In this document: in pieces, positions 9,108 to 17,380 of the stretch
Layout of the letters: every line of letters starts with the position of its first letter
Position numbering within the stretch: position 1 is the first letter of the stretch
NCBI RefSeq assembly: GCF_004769665.1
Contig: NZ_RQGG01000007.1
Coordinates: 124,001-188,000, forward strand
Direction: 5' to 3'
Origin: Leptospira kemamanensis
Lineage (GTDB): Bacteria; Spirochaetota; Leptospiria; Leptospirales; Leptospiraceae
Length of the DNA: 64,000 nt
The notes under the pieces: model-generated
Seen by the model: only the letters and a program-made list of their open reading frames with translations
Told to the model about the DNA's origin: nothing
Databases searched by the model: none
Program-made: the position numbers and the translations under genes

Positions 9108-10640
9108 ATGACTCTGCACTTATCCCAATTATATTCATTATCCCGCTCCGGTTCCTTTTCCCATTTACCAAGTCGTAAGTCTTCACTCAAGAAAGAACGG
9201 GAAGATCTAGAATCCATACTTTTGCATTCCAAGGACAAATTAATTTATGGAATCCATACTGGGTTTGGTCCACATGCGTTTACTTCCAATGAAGAACTAG
9301 ACCTCATCCAAAAATCTTTGATTTACCATTTGACCGTAGAGCCAGTGTTATCTGGTGATGGCACACCCCATTCTCATTTGTCACACGAAGAAGCAAGGGT
9401 AGTCCTTGCGGCAAGGTTATTTAGTTTGTCCCTTGGTGGGTCTGGAATTCGGTATGAAACCTTAGAGGTATTAAACCAACTTTTGGAGTTGGATTGTATC
9501 CCTGTCATTCCGGAAAGGGGTTCTCTTTCGGCATCTGGGGATCTCATCCCTCTCAGTTACATTCCCTTGGCCCTTCTTGGTGAGTCAGGTTTTACCGGAA
9601 AAGGAAAGGACTTAGGTCCCTCAAAACATAATGGGAAAAATTCAAAAATTCCGGGTCTTCCTTGGACTCCGAAACCAAAAGAAGCCATTTCTTTAACCAA
9701 TGGAACGAGTTTCACCACAGCCCTACTTGGTTACCAAGTGATGGAATTCCAAAACTTGTTTTTACACTCGGTTGAACTTTTACAATATCTGTTCCGTTAC
9801 CATTCGGTTTTCCCTGATGCCTTCCATCCGGCTTACCATGAACACAAACAATTTTCTGGGCCAAAACGTATTGCAAGGTTCCTCCATCCCATCGTTTCCA
9901 AAAATCCCAAAGAAAAAGTGGAAGGAAAACGTATCCAGGATATTTATTCCGTTCGTTGTATCCCACAAATTTTAGGATCCATTTGGGATGAAATGGAATC
10001 CATTGGAAGTATCATAGAACAAGAGTTAAATTCTTTATCTGATAATCCTGTTCTGATCCCCTCGAATGAATTAAATGGTTCCGCCGATACTTCTTTTCGT
10101 TTTGCCGAAGGTGGTGGGTTTTATGCATCACAAGTGAGTTTTGCAGCTGACAGATTACAAAATGTGATGGCAGTTTGGTGCACTTGGGTCGACCGTTTTT
10201 TAAATTATTTGTTTGAACCGAAAGAAAATGATGAGTTTCCTTTGATGTTGTCGGCAAAACCAGGAACCTTTGCTGGTTTATCGGGGCTCGGACTTATGTC
10301 GACTCACCTAACGGCAGAGGTGCGAAGGGATAGTATGCCAGGATCCATGCAGTCCATTCCTACCAATGGCAATAACCAAGACATTGTACCGATGGGAGCT
10401 ATCTCTGTTTTACGAAATCGCAGAACAGTAGTTAGTGCGACTAAACTACTTTCTATTTTCGGATATGCGGTGTACCAATCCTCATTATTTGCCAAACGAA
10501 AGGATTTAGTTCCACAATATGAATTGTTTCAAGGACTTAAGACAATGGAAGTGGATAGAAGTCTGGACTTTGAAATCCAGACTTTAATGGATCGAGTGCG
10601 TAATTCTACTTCTTCTCTTGTAACGACTCCAATCGATTGA
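9108..10640 (+). CDS. Aromatic amino acid ammonia-lyase (HutH family, possible tyrosine ammonia-lyase)
   Basis: 510 residues, the normal length for the MIO-containing lyase family. YGIHTGFG lies at about 47-54, and the MIO-forming Ala-Ser-Gly is at 142-144 in GSLSASGDLIPLS. The residues that read the substrate side chain (Ser-His in histidine ammonia-lyase) align to His74-Leu75 in SLIYHLTV, the pair described for bacterial tyrosine ammonia-lyase. The C-terminal active-site block is NNQDIVPMG, closer to the NQD of Phe/Tyr lyases and aminomutases than to the QED of HutH. No hutU, hutI or hutG lies nearby. The ATG at 9108 lacks a clear ribosome binding site but gives a family-length N-terminus. 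It is usually annotated hutH; I would leave the substrate open. Confidence 0.8.
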   Translation: MTLHLSQLYSLSRSGSFSHLPSRKSSLKKEREDLESILLHSKDKLIYGIHTGFGPHAFTSNEELDLIQKSLIYHLTVEPVLSGDGTPHSHLSHEEARVVLAARLFSLSLGGSGIRYETLEVLNQLLELDCIPVIPERGSLSASGDLIPLSYIPLALLGESGFTGKGKDLGPSKHNGKNSKIPGLPWTPKPKEAISLTNGTSFTTALLGYQVMEFQNLFLHSVELLQYLFRYHSVFPDAFHPAYHEHKQFSGPKRIARFLHPIVSKNPKEKVEGKRIQDIYSVRCIPQILGSIWDEMESIGSIIEQELNSLSDNPVLIPSNELNGSADTSFRFAEGGGFYASQVSFAADRLQNVMAVWCTWVDRFLNYLFEPKENDEFPLMLSAKPGTFAGLSGLGLMSTHLTAEVRRDSMPGSMQSIPTNGNNQDIVPMGAISVLRNRRTVVSATKLLSIFGYAVYQSSLFAKRKDLVPQYELFQGLKTMEVDRSLDFEIQTLMDRVRNSTSSLVTTPID

Positions 10641-11589
10641 GTCCCATTCCTAAGACCAAACCAAACACAAGTGCCGCAAGTGGAATCTGTGCTTCGCCAA
10701 AATCTTTGGGAAGGATGTTTTTTGCTGTGGCAATTTGGATGTCACGTTTCACTTCCCCCGATCGACCTACAACCGCTTGTCCATTGGCATAATCCTTAAA
10801 TGGCCAAAGGATAAAAAAGGAACCAAGGATGAGTCCCAGTAAAAACGTCATGGTATGAGATTTGTATTTAACAAATAACCATTTGACGATATGGGTAAAA
10901 ATCAAAAGGCCAAGAAGGCATCCAATTCCAAACGCTGCTAGAAATACAATGGAACTTGGTTCTAAGATGGTAGAAAGTTTTCCAATGACAATTTGGTATT
11001 CACCTAACACAAGCATGATGTAAGAACCAGAAATTCCTGGTAAAATCATGGCAGAGATGGCAATCACACCTGTGACGAATGCAAAAATCGGATTTTCCGA
11101 ACCAGTATTTTCTCCCATAAAAAAACTAGGAACAATGGTTAATAGAATTCCTGGAAGTAAACAGAGCCAAGCAACGATACTATGTTTTTCGATGAGTTTG
11201 TAGGGAACAACGAGGGATGGAATGATAAGACCAATGAAAAGGGCAAGAGTCGCTTCTGGATGGTTTTGTAATAAGTATTGGATGACTTTGGCACCAGAGA
11301 TCACGGAAAGTAAAAGTCCAATTCCAAGAAATACCAAAAACCAAAAATCAATTCGTTTCATCTCCAAAGCAAATCGACTTCGAACTTCTTCTTTCCAAAA
11401 GCCAACAAGTAAGGAAAGGGAAACTTTGATGGTATCTAAGTTGAGGGAAGTGATGGCTGTGATGAGTCTGTCATATAGACCTAAGATAAGAGCAAAGGTT
11501 CCGCCTGAAACACCAGGGATTAGGTTTGCAATTCCGATGAGAAATCCATTCAGAATGCAAAAGAGAATTTCTTTTTTAGTAAGAGGCAT
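10606..11589 (-). CDS. DUF368 membrane protein (undecaprenyl phosphate translocase family)
   Basis: 327 residues, about 8-9 TM helices. The family hallmark near the N-terminus, GIANLIPGVSGGTFALILGL, is repeated in the second half as ISAMILPGISGSYIMLVLG, reflecting an internal duplication. DUF368 proteins were recently shown to flip undecaprenyl phosphate back across the membrane for reuse in peptidoglycan and polysaccharide synthesis. The gene follows the MraY/WecA-family transferase after 27 bases on the same strand and is probably co-transcribed, which suits a shared lipid carrier. Its 3' end overlaps the convergent ammonia-lyase gene by 35 bases. Confidence 0.88.
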   Translation of the reverse strand: MPLTKKEILFCILNGFLIGIANLIPGVSGGTFALILGLYDRLITAITSLNLDTIKVSLSLLVGFWKEEVRSRFALEMKRIDFWFLVFLGIGLLLSVISGAKVIQYLLQNHPEATLALFIGLIIPSLVVPYKLIEKHSIVAWLCLLPGILLTIVPSFFMGENTGSENPIFAFVTGVIAISAMILPGISGSYIMLVLGEYQIVIGKLSTILEPSSIVFLAAFGIGCLLGLLIFTHIVKWLFVKYKSHTMTFLLGLILGSFFILWPFKDYANGQAVVGRSGEVKRDIQIATAKNILPKDFGEAQIPLAALVFGLVLGMGLNRLESLQEKK

Positions 11590-11616
11590 AACGGAAAGAT
11601 TGGATTGGGATTCACT

Positions 11617-12684
11617 TTAGGCAAGGTTTTTTCGAGAGGTCCAAACCCAAACGCAACCATATAGAAATAGGGAACTCAAAAACACAATGGAAAAGGTTCC
11701 CATTTTCCCCCATTCCCCTTGTTGCAAAAAAAAGTGTAATAAGAGAACCAAAAGGTTGAGGATTGAAAATACAAAAAGAGAACCCACTTTTCCCAGTTTG
11801 GTTTCTGTCAGTTTTTGGTAGAGGTGTTCTCTATGGGCTTGGAAGAGGTGTTTTTTTTCCAAGAAACGTTTACAGAGGATTGTGACTCCATCTATCCAAA
11901 AGAACGGGAAAAGATAAAAATAATCTGTGAGATCCCAAATCTCTGCATTTTTCTGGTTCACGTTTTCATTTAACAAAGGAAGTATGAAGACAAAAAAACC
12001 TAGTGCAAGTGATCCACTATCTCCCATAAACAATTTTGCTTTTGGAAAATTATAAAAGATAAATCCAAACATGGAAAGAAATAAAATACCGTATAAACTG
12101 TACCCGGCATGTGGCTTCGAATAAAATTCGGGTAAAGTAAGGCTTACAGAAAAAAAGCAAATGGCAAAGGTCGAAACAAGGTACCAATCCATTCCATCCA
12201 TAAAATTGACTAAGTTAATTCCAAAAACTAAAAAGACAGTGAGAAAACCAATCTGAATGTACGAAGGGAAATTTCCTAAACCAAAAACGCCTATATTTGG
12301 TGTAATCCCCCACAAACAACAAAAAACAAATCCTAATTCTAAAACCAATCTTAACTTAGGTGTTAGATGGTATACATCATCAATAAAACCTAAAATTGAA
12401 AATACCAAAACACCAACTAACAAAATATAAAGATCATTTACGTTTGAAGGAAAAAAACTTGTCGAACTGGAATCAAATAATTCGAGGTAAAAATGAAAAA
12501 CGAGCGTGGAGGAGAGAAAAAGGGGGATAAAAAACATCCCTCCTGATTTTTTTGTGACCGTATCGTGCAAACTCCTTTCATTTGGCACATCTTTCACACC
12601 AAATCGTGAATACACATAAATCGAGTGTAAAAATAGGCTGAAACCACCCAAAATCAGGTAAGAAATAGGAAAAAAAGCAGGCAT
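11617..12684 (-). CDS. MraY/WecA-family polyprenyl-phosphate glycosyl-1-phosphate transferase
   Basis: 355 residues, multi-TM (about 10-11 helices). Family motifs are SILGFIDDVYHLTPKLRL (catalytic DD), NLVNFMDGMDWYL, LFMGDSGSLALGFF, and the cytoplasmic loop AHREHLYQKL, the HxxH loop of WecA-type enzymes. These transfer a HexNAc-1-phosphate from UDP-sugar to undecaprenyl phosphate to start a surface polysaccharide or O-antigen unit. The NFMDG and RAHREHLY pattern is more like WecA/WbpL than MraY, which lies elsewhere with mur genes. I prefer the ATG at 12684 (GAGAA upstream) over a TTG at 12702. It is adjacent to the DUF368 lipid-carrier translocase. Confidence 0.88.
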   Translation of the reverse strand: MPAFFPISYLILGGFSLFLHSIYVYSRFGVKDVPNERSLHDTVTKKSGGMFFIPLFLSSTLVFHFYLELFDSSSTSFFPSNVNDLYILLVGVLVFSILGFIDDVYHLTPKLRLVLELGFVFCCLWGITPNIGVFGLGNFPSYIQIGFLTVFLVFGINLVNFMDGMDWYLVSTFAICFFSVSLTLPEFYSKPHAGYSLYGILFLSMFGFIFYNFPKAKLFMGDSGSLALGFFVFILPLLNENVNQKNAEIWDLTDYFYLFPFFWIDGVTILCKRFLEKKHLFQAHREHLYQKLTETKLGKVGSLFVFSILNLLVLLLHFFLQQGEWGKMGTFSIVFLSSLFLYGCVWVWTSRKNLA

Positions 12685-12761
12685 TTTCGCAAAGTTTCTC
12701 AATACGGGGACTTTTGGCAGTTTTTTATTGCAAAAATCAGTCCCTCCTCGATGTTTAATTT

Positions 12762-13646
12762 ATGTTTCAGGGCGTCTACACCGCGGTCATCACCCCTTTC
12801 CGCCAGGGGAAAATCGATTATGATAGTTACTTTAAAATCCTAGAGAACCAGATTCGCTCTGGAGTCGCAGGTGTCGTTCCTTGTGGGACAACGGGGGAAT
12901 CTCCAACGTTATCGTATGAAGAACATAAGGAACTCATCCAAAAAACCGTTCAGATTGTAGCGGGTAAAATCCAAGTGATTGCAGGGACAGGTTCCAATTC
13001 CACAAAAGAGGCCATCGAGCTCACTGAGTCGGCTTGTGCGGACGGAGTGGACGGAATTCTTTCCGTCAATCCATACTACAACAAACCAACCCAAGAAGGA
13101 ATGTTCCAACACTTCACAGCGATTGCCAATGTATCTTCTAAACCAGTGATGTTGTATAATATCCCTGGTCGCACCAATGTGAATTTATTACCAGAGACTG
13201 TCAGTCGTTTGGCGGCTCATCCCAAAATTGCAGCAATCAAAGAAGCTACTGGAGATTTGGGTCAGATGGCAAAAGTGATCTCCCAATGTCCGTCCGACTT
13301 CGATTTGTTATCTGGTGATGACAATTTAACTTTACCAGTACTTTCTATTGGTGGGAAAGGTGTGGTTTCGGTTGTATCGAATTTGTTTCCAAGAGCATGT
13401 GTGGATATGGTGTCTTTATACTTACGTGGAGACTTAGAAGCTTCCAAAAAAATCTACTACAAACTTCTTCCGGTATTTGTGAACGCCTTTATCGAAACGA
13501 ATCCAATCCCCATCAAAGCAGCGATGAGTTGGTTTGGATATTGCAGTAACGAACTTAGATTGCCTATGACAGCTTTGTCTGAAGGCCAAGCTTCCGAGTC
13601 CTTCAAAAAAATTGTATTCCAGTTAAAAGAGGAAGGCATTGTCTAA
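12762..13646 (+). CDS. dapA: 4-hydroxy-tetrahydrodipicolinate synthase DapA
   Basis: 294 residues, the family length. It condenses pyruvate with aspartate semialdehyde in the lysine/diaminopimelate pathway. Visible motifs are [19 protein letters not shown], the catalytic Tyr in [13 protein letters not shown] with YNIPGRT following, the Schiff-base Lys in AIKEATGDL, and the GDDNLTLP block. It is the first gene of a dapA-dapB-cdaA-cdaR run. Its stop overlaps the dapB start by 8 bases, which implies coupled translation. Confidence 0.97.
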   Translation: MFQGVYTAVITPFRQGKIDYDSYFKILENQIRSGVAGVVPCGTTGESPTLSYEEHKELIQKTVQIVAGKIQVIAGTGSNSTKEAIELTESACADGVDGILSVNPYYNKPTQEGMFQHFTAIANVSSKPVMLYNIPGRTNVNLLPETVSRLAAHPKIAAIKEATGDLGQMAKVISQCPSDFDLLSGDDNLTLPVLSIGGKGVVSVVSNLFPRACVDMVSLYLRGDLEASKKIYYKLLPVFVNAFIETNPIPIKAAMSWFGYCSNELRLPMTALSEGQASESFKKIVFQLKEEGIV

Positions 13647-14442
13647 AATCAAAGTAGGTGTTATCGGCGCTGGTGGAAGGATGGGGAAAGCCATCATCCA
13701 AGTCCTTGCTCTTTCTAAAAAATCAGAGTTAAGTGCTGCAGTTGTAAGAGACGGTGCCATTTATACAGGTTTTGATTCTGGAAACCATGCGGGTATCAAA
13801 GAAACTGGAATTCTATTATCTTCCAACTTACAAAAAGCATGTGAAGATTCAGAAGTTCTAATTGATTTTAGCACTCACACTGGATTTGAATCGATCTTAA
13901 ATGCCGCCTTACAAAACCACAAACCTTTAGTGATTGGAACCACGGGACTTACTGATTCTGATAAGGCTCTTATTCAGTCGGCTTCTCAAACCATACCAAT
14001 TGTATTTTCTCCCAACATGTCAGTTGGTGTGAATTTACTCTTTAAACTCACGGAAATTGCTGCCAAAGTTTTACACGAAGATTTTGATATTGAAGTATTA
14101 GATATCCACCACCGACACAAAAAAGATGCACCGTCAGGGACTGCGATGTATTTAAAAGAAGTGTTACTTGCTGCAAGCAAACGTAGTGAAGATAATGTGA
14201 TTTACGGCCGCCATGGAATGTATCCTGAACGCGACCAAAAAGAAATCGCCATGCACACGATGAGAGCAGGTGAGGTTGTTGGGGAACATACTGTTTATTT
14301 TTTTAGTCCAGAAGAAAGGATTGAAATCACCCATAGAGCACAAGACCGCAAAACATTTGCTAGCGGTGCTGTGAAAGCCGCTGAATTTTTACATGGCAAA
14401 TCAAAAGGTTTGTACAATATGTTTGATGTTTTAGGAATATAA
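13639..14442 (+). CDS. dapB: 4-hydroxy-tetrahydrodipicolinate reductase DapB
   Basis: 267 residues from a TTG start preceded by GGAAGG. It reduces the DapA product with NAD(P)H. The N-terminal Rossmann motif is [13 protein letters not shown]. The catalytic histidine/lysine motif is [15 protein letters not shown], a near-exact match to the DapB signature, and the C-terminus [17 protein letters not shown] is typical. The gene overlaps dapA by 8 bases and is followed one base later by cdaA, so it is inside one operon. Confidence 0.97.
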   Translation: MSKIKVGVIGAGGRMGKAIIQVLALSKKSELSAAVVRDGAIYTGFDSGNHAGIKETGILLSSNLQKACEDSEVLIDFSTHTGFESILNAALQNHKPLVIGTTGLTDSDKALIQSASQTIPIVFSPNMSVGVNLLFKLTEIAAKVLHEDFDIEVLDIHHRHKKDAPSGTAMYLKEVLLAASKRSEDNVIYGRHGMYPERDQKEIAMHTMRAGEVVGEHTVYFFSPEERIEITHRAQDRKTFASGAVKAAEFLHGKSKGLYNMFDVLGI

Positions 14443-14443
14443 A

Positions 14444-15274
14444 TTGGATTTTTTTCGAGGATTATACATCATTCCATGGAGTAAAAATTATATCTCCATC
14501 AGTTTAGATGTACTCATCGTCGCATTTTTAATTTATAAAACCTATACAACTCTACGTAGAACGAGAGGGATCCAACTTTTATTTGGTGTTGGAATCATTT
14601 GGATTTCAGGAAGTTTAGCGGAATACTTAGGTTTTGAATTACTTGAGTGGATCTTAACCAATATCAGGCCTGCTTTGGTTTTTGCGATCATTGTACTTTT
14701 ACAACCTGAATTACGCCGCCTTACTGGTGATTTAGCACGGATTCGACTTCTACGACTGTTTTTTTTAAAACCGACATTCGACTTAGATCCCATTGTAGAA
14801 GCTGTTCGGGCCATGTCCCAAGAAAAAATTGGATCCATCATCGTCCTTGTGAAAGACATTAGCCTAAAAGATATTTCAGAAAACGCAGTGCCTATGGATT
14901 CCATTGTCACCTCTGAAATTTTACAAACCATCTTCTTTAAAAATTCACCTCTACACGATGGTGCTGTCATCATTGAACAAAATCGAATTGTTTGTGCTGC
15001 GTCTTATTTGCCTATGAGTAGTTCTGTTGAAATCTCCACCTTAGGCGCAAGGCATAGATCTGCACTTGGTCTTTCGGAAGAGACAGATTCAATCATCATT
15101 GTTACCTCGGAAGAAACAGGGGACATCACCATCTGTTACGAAGGTGAGATGATCCATCCAGTAAAACCATTGGAGTTAAAAGCTCTTGTGAGTGGACTTA
15201 TGTCAGGGAATAAAAAGGTAAAAGACGAATCACAAAGAAAATCCAAAGACAAAGATTCCGGAGTCATTATATGA
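14444..15274 (+). CDS. cdaA: Membrane diadenylate cyclase CdaA (c-di-AMP synthase)
   Basis: 276 residues from a TTG start one base after the dapB stop. Three N-terminal TM helices (ISLDVLIVAFLIY; IQLLFGVGIIWISGSLAEYLG; ALVFAIIVLLQPELRRL) precede the DAC domain. The catalytic motifs are DGAVII and the GARHRSALG block with RHR, as in DisA/CdaA. It joins two ATP to make c-di-AMP, a second messenger for osmotic and cell-wall control. CdaR follows with an ATGA overlap. The usual third gene glmM is absent here and dapAB precede it. Confidence 0.95.
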   Translation: MDFFRGLYIIPWSKNYISISLDVLIVAFLIYKTYTTLRRTRGIQLLFGVGIIWISGSLAEYLGFELLEWILTNIRPALVFAIIVLLQPELRRLTGDLARIRLLRLFFLKPTFDLDPIVEAVRAMSQEKIGSIIVLVKDISLKDISENAVPMDSIVTSEILQTIFFKNSPLHDGAVIIEQNRIVCAASYLPMSSSVEISTLGARHRSALGLSEETDSIIIVTSEETGDITICYEGEMIHPVKPLELKALVSGLMSGNKKVKDESQRKSKDKDSGVII

Positions 15275-16317
15275 TTTTGAAATTATTTGGAAAAATGGTT
15301 CGAAATTGGAAAGCTAAACTCATTTCTCTGATCATTGCGAGTATCTTTTACGTAAATTTACAAAACTCGAAAGTTTTGATTAAAACTGTTAACGTTCCGA
15401 TCGACTATCCAAAGTTATCTGGTAATTTAAGTTATTCCAAAAATCCTGAAAAAACAATTCCTGTCCGTGTAGAAGGACTGAAAGATGTTGTGAATTATTA
15501 CTCACAATTTATGAAAGCAGTCATCGATCCTGAAGATGTCCAATTGGGTGTTACTGAAGTTCCGATCAAAAAAATTGTAGGTGTTCCAAGCGGAGTAAAA
15601 GTCACCAAACTGAGAAAAACGGTGCCTGTTGAAATTGAATCCAGGGGTCTAAAAATTGTTCCGATAGAAGTAGTTTTTGAAGGAAATCCTCCACCAAACT
15701 TTGAAAAGTTGACTCAAATCCTAAGTCCTCAAAAGATTACCCTCAGTGGCAAACCACAAGATTTAGAAAAAATAAGTAAGGTAGTTTTACCAGAAATCTC
15801 CCTTTTGGATCGCAAAGAACCCTTTGCCAAAACGGTCAAAATTCCCGATTTACCAAAGGGGGTGAGTGTTCTTGGATCTCGAGATGTAACTGTGAATGTG
15901 AATATCATTCCCCTCTCTTATAAAACAGGAGAACAAACAGCAGCAGGGATTCCTATCGTTTGTTCTGGTTTAGATCCAAAACTAGATGTGGAACTTTCGG
16001 AAGAACAAGTGGCAATAAGGTATTTTTCGATCAAACCAATTCGTTCAGCACAAATCCTAACAGGTATTACAGCACAAGTTCCTTGTAATTATATCTTTGA
16101 TCCCATCAAAAATAAAATCATTCCCGAATTACAACCACAAGTCGCAAAAGTTCGAATCATCAAAAACAAAGATTTAAAAGGGATCGAAATTTTACAAATC
16201 AGTCCTGAAAAAATTGAAATTCGATACAAAGTGAAAGATCAAGGAATTGATACAGATCCAGTGGATGATGGGACTGGAATGGAAGGACCAGGGCCTGATC
16301 CTTCCGATCGTTCTTAA
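15271..16317 (+). CDS. cdaR: YbbR-domain protein CdaR, predicted regulator of CdaA
   Basis: 348 residues. One N-terminal TM helix (KLISLIIASIFYVNLQNSK) is followed by an extracytoplasmic chain of YbbR repeats (VPIDYPKLSGNL; VPVEIESRGLKIVPIEV; VNVNIIPLSYKTGEQ; a fourth less clear). CdaR binds CdaA and tunes c-di-AMP production in Firmicutes. The same role here is inferred from the ATGA overlap with cdaA. The acidic, proline-rich C-terminal tail (TDPVDDGTGMEGPGPDPSD) is probably unstructured. Confidence 0.85.
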   Translation: MILKLFGKMVRNWKAKLISLIIASIFYVNLQNSKVLIKTVNVPIDYPKLSGNLSYSKNPEKTIPVRVEGLKDVVNYYSQFMKAVIDPEDVQLGVTEVPIKKIVGVPSGVKVTKLRKTVPVEIESRGLKIVPIEVVFEGNPPPNFEKLTQILSPQKITLSGKPQDLEKISKVVLPEISLLDRKEPFAKTVKIPDLPKGVSVLGSRDVTVNVNIIPLSYKTGEQTAAGIPIVCSGLDPKLDVELSEEQVAIRYFSIKPIRSAQILTGITAQVPCNYIFDPIKNKIIPELQPQVAKVRIIKNKDLKGIEILQISPEKIEIRYKVKDQGIDTDPVDDGTGMEGPGPDPSDRS

Positions 16318-16321
16318 TAAA

Positions 16322-16367
16322 ACTCTTTCTTTTCTTTTAATGTTTCGAATCAAAAGAGTCTCTTTTT
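16322..16367 (+). terminator. Probable terminator of the dapA-dapB-cdaA-cdaR operon
   Basis: Arms ACTCTTT (16322-16328) and AAAGAGT (16353-16359) are separated by 24 bases and followed by CTCTTTTTG. The stem is AT-rich and the loop long, so it is a weaker candidate than the hairpin at 9077. Its position just after the cdaR stop supports it. Confidence 0.5.
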
Positions 16368-16406
16368 GTGAAACAAATAACTAGTGTTAGTTTGGATTTA
16401 AGTCAG

Positions 16407-17303
16407 TTACTTTAAAAATTCGTAAATTTCTTTAAAACTTTCTTCTGGATTTTCCCACATGGGATAGTGACCGATCTTTGGCCAACGGATCAGTTTTTTG
16501 TTTTTGATAGGGAGTTTCTCGATTTCGTCTGCCAAATGGCTTCCACTCACTGGGTCTTCTCCACCATTGATGAATAAAAGTGGAACTTCCGTATTTAAGA
16601 GAGCATTTTTCCATCTCTCACCATGTAATCTTCTTTCTGCGATGTACTTCAAAAGTTTATGAGGGATAAGGATTTTGTTAGGGTATGTGATGAGTTTCCA
16701 TAAAACTGAAATCTCTTTTTCTGTTGGTTTTGTATCTTTTCCAAAAACATCACTGAATGCGACTCCAAATTTTTTTTCATCATAAAACTTCGCCAAAATT
16801 GCACCTAATATGGGTGTGGCGAGAAGTTTTTGTTTTAATGTTGGTCTGTGTAGATGAGGAAATAGACCTCCGTTAAAAAATACAGCACCATCAATTTCAT
16901 ATTTGCGTTCTGTACGTTCTAAGTGACGTGCAAGGATTTCTTGACCCACACTCACTGCATAATCATGGAATACAAATTTTACACGTTTGAGGGCATTTTT
17001 TTCGATAAAGGATTCAATGATATCCGTTTGTTCCATTAAAGTATATTTGTGTTTAATTGGTTTTGATGAATAACCGAAACCTAAAAAATCGATGGCGATT
17101 GTATGAAAGTATCTGGTGAGACCATTGAAGATTTTTGAATAATCCCAAGAGGAAGTAGGGAAGCCGTGTAACAAGATCAAGTTTTGACCTCGGCCTTCTT
17201 GGATGTAAAAGATTTGGAATTTTTTATATTCAAAAAATTTGCCAGCGGCCAACCATTCTGTAGCGTTCTTTTTTGGGAAATTTAGATCTAACATATCCGA
17301 CAT
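16407..17303 (-). CDS. Alpha/beta hydrolase, haloalkane dehalogenase/epoxide hydrolase type
   Basis: About 298 residues. The fold is shown by LILLHGFPTSSWDYSKI (oxyanion HGFP), the nucleophile elbow FVFHDYAVSVGQE, LLFINGGEDPVSG (acid region) and the C-terminal IGHYPMWENPEE with the catalytic His. The elbow carries Asp where lipases have Ser, which places it in the dehalogenase/epoxide hydrolase branch of the superfamily. The real substrate is unknown. I place the start at the ATG at 17303; ATG 17294 and TTG 17330 are alternatives, and none has a clear ribosome binding site. It is divergent from the adenylate cyclase gene. Confidence 0.8.
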   Translation of the reverse strand: MSDMLDLNFPKKNATEWLAAGKFFEYKKFQIFYIQEGRGQNLILLHGFPTSSWDYSKIFNGLTRYFHTIAIDFLGFGYSSKPIKHKYTLMEQTDIIESFIEKNALKRVKFVFHDYAVSVGQEILARHLERTERKYEIDGAVFFNGGLFPHLHRPTLKQKLLATPILGAILAKFYDEKKFGVAFSDVFGKDTKPTEKEISVLWKLITYPNKILIPHKLLKYIAERRLHGERWKNALLNTEVPLLFINGGEDPVSGSHLADEIEKLPIKNKKLIRWPKIGHYPMWENPEESFKEIYEFLK

Positions 17304-17380
17304 AGCACAACAAATCGAGAAGTGAGTCAAATAGAAGAATTTACTATTTTCTCAATATTTCAAAGCCGATGATATAAAAG

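Noticed and set aside
14542..14973. A 143-codon open frame on the minus strand inside cdaA
   Set aside because: It lies wholly antisense to a gene with clear family motifs; its composition mirrors that gene's codon bias.
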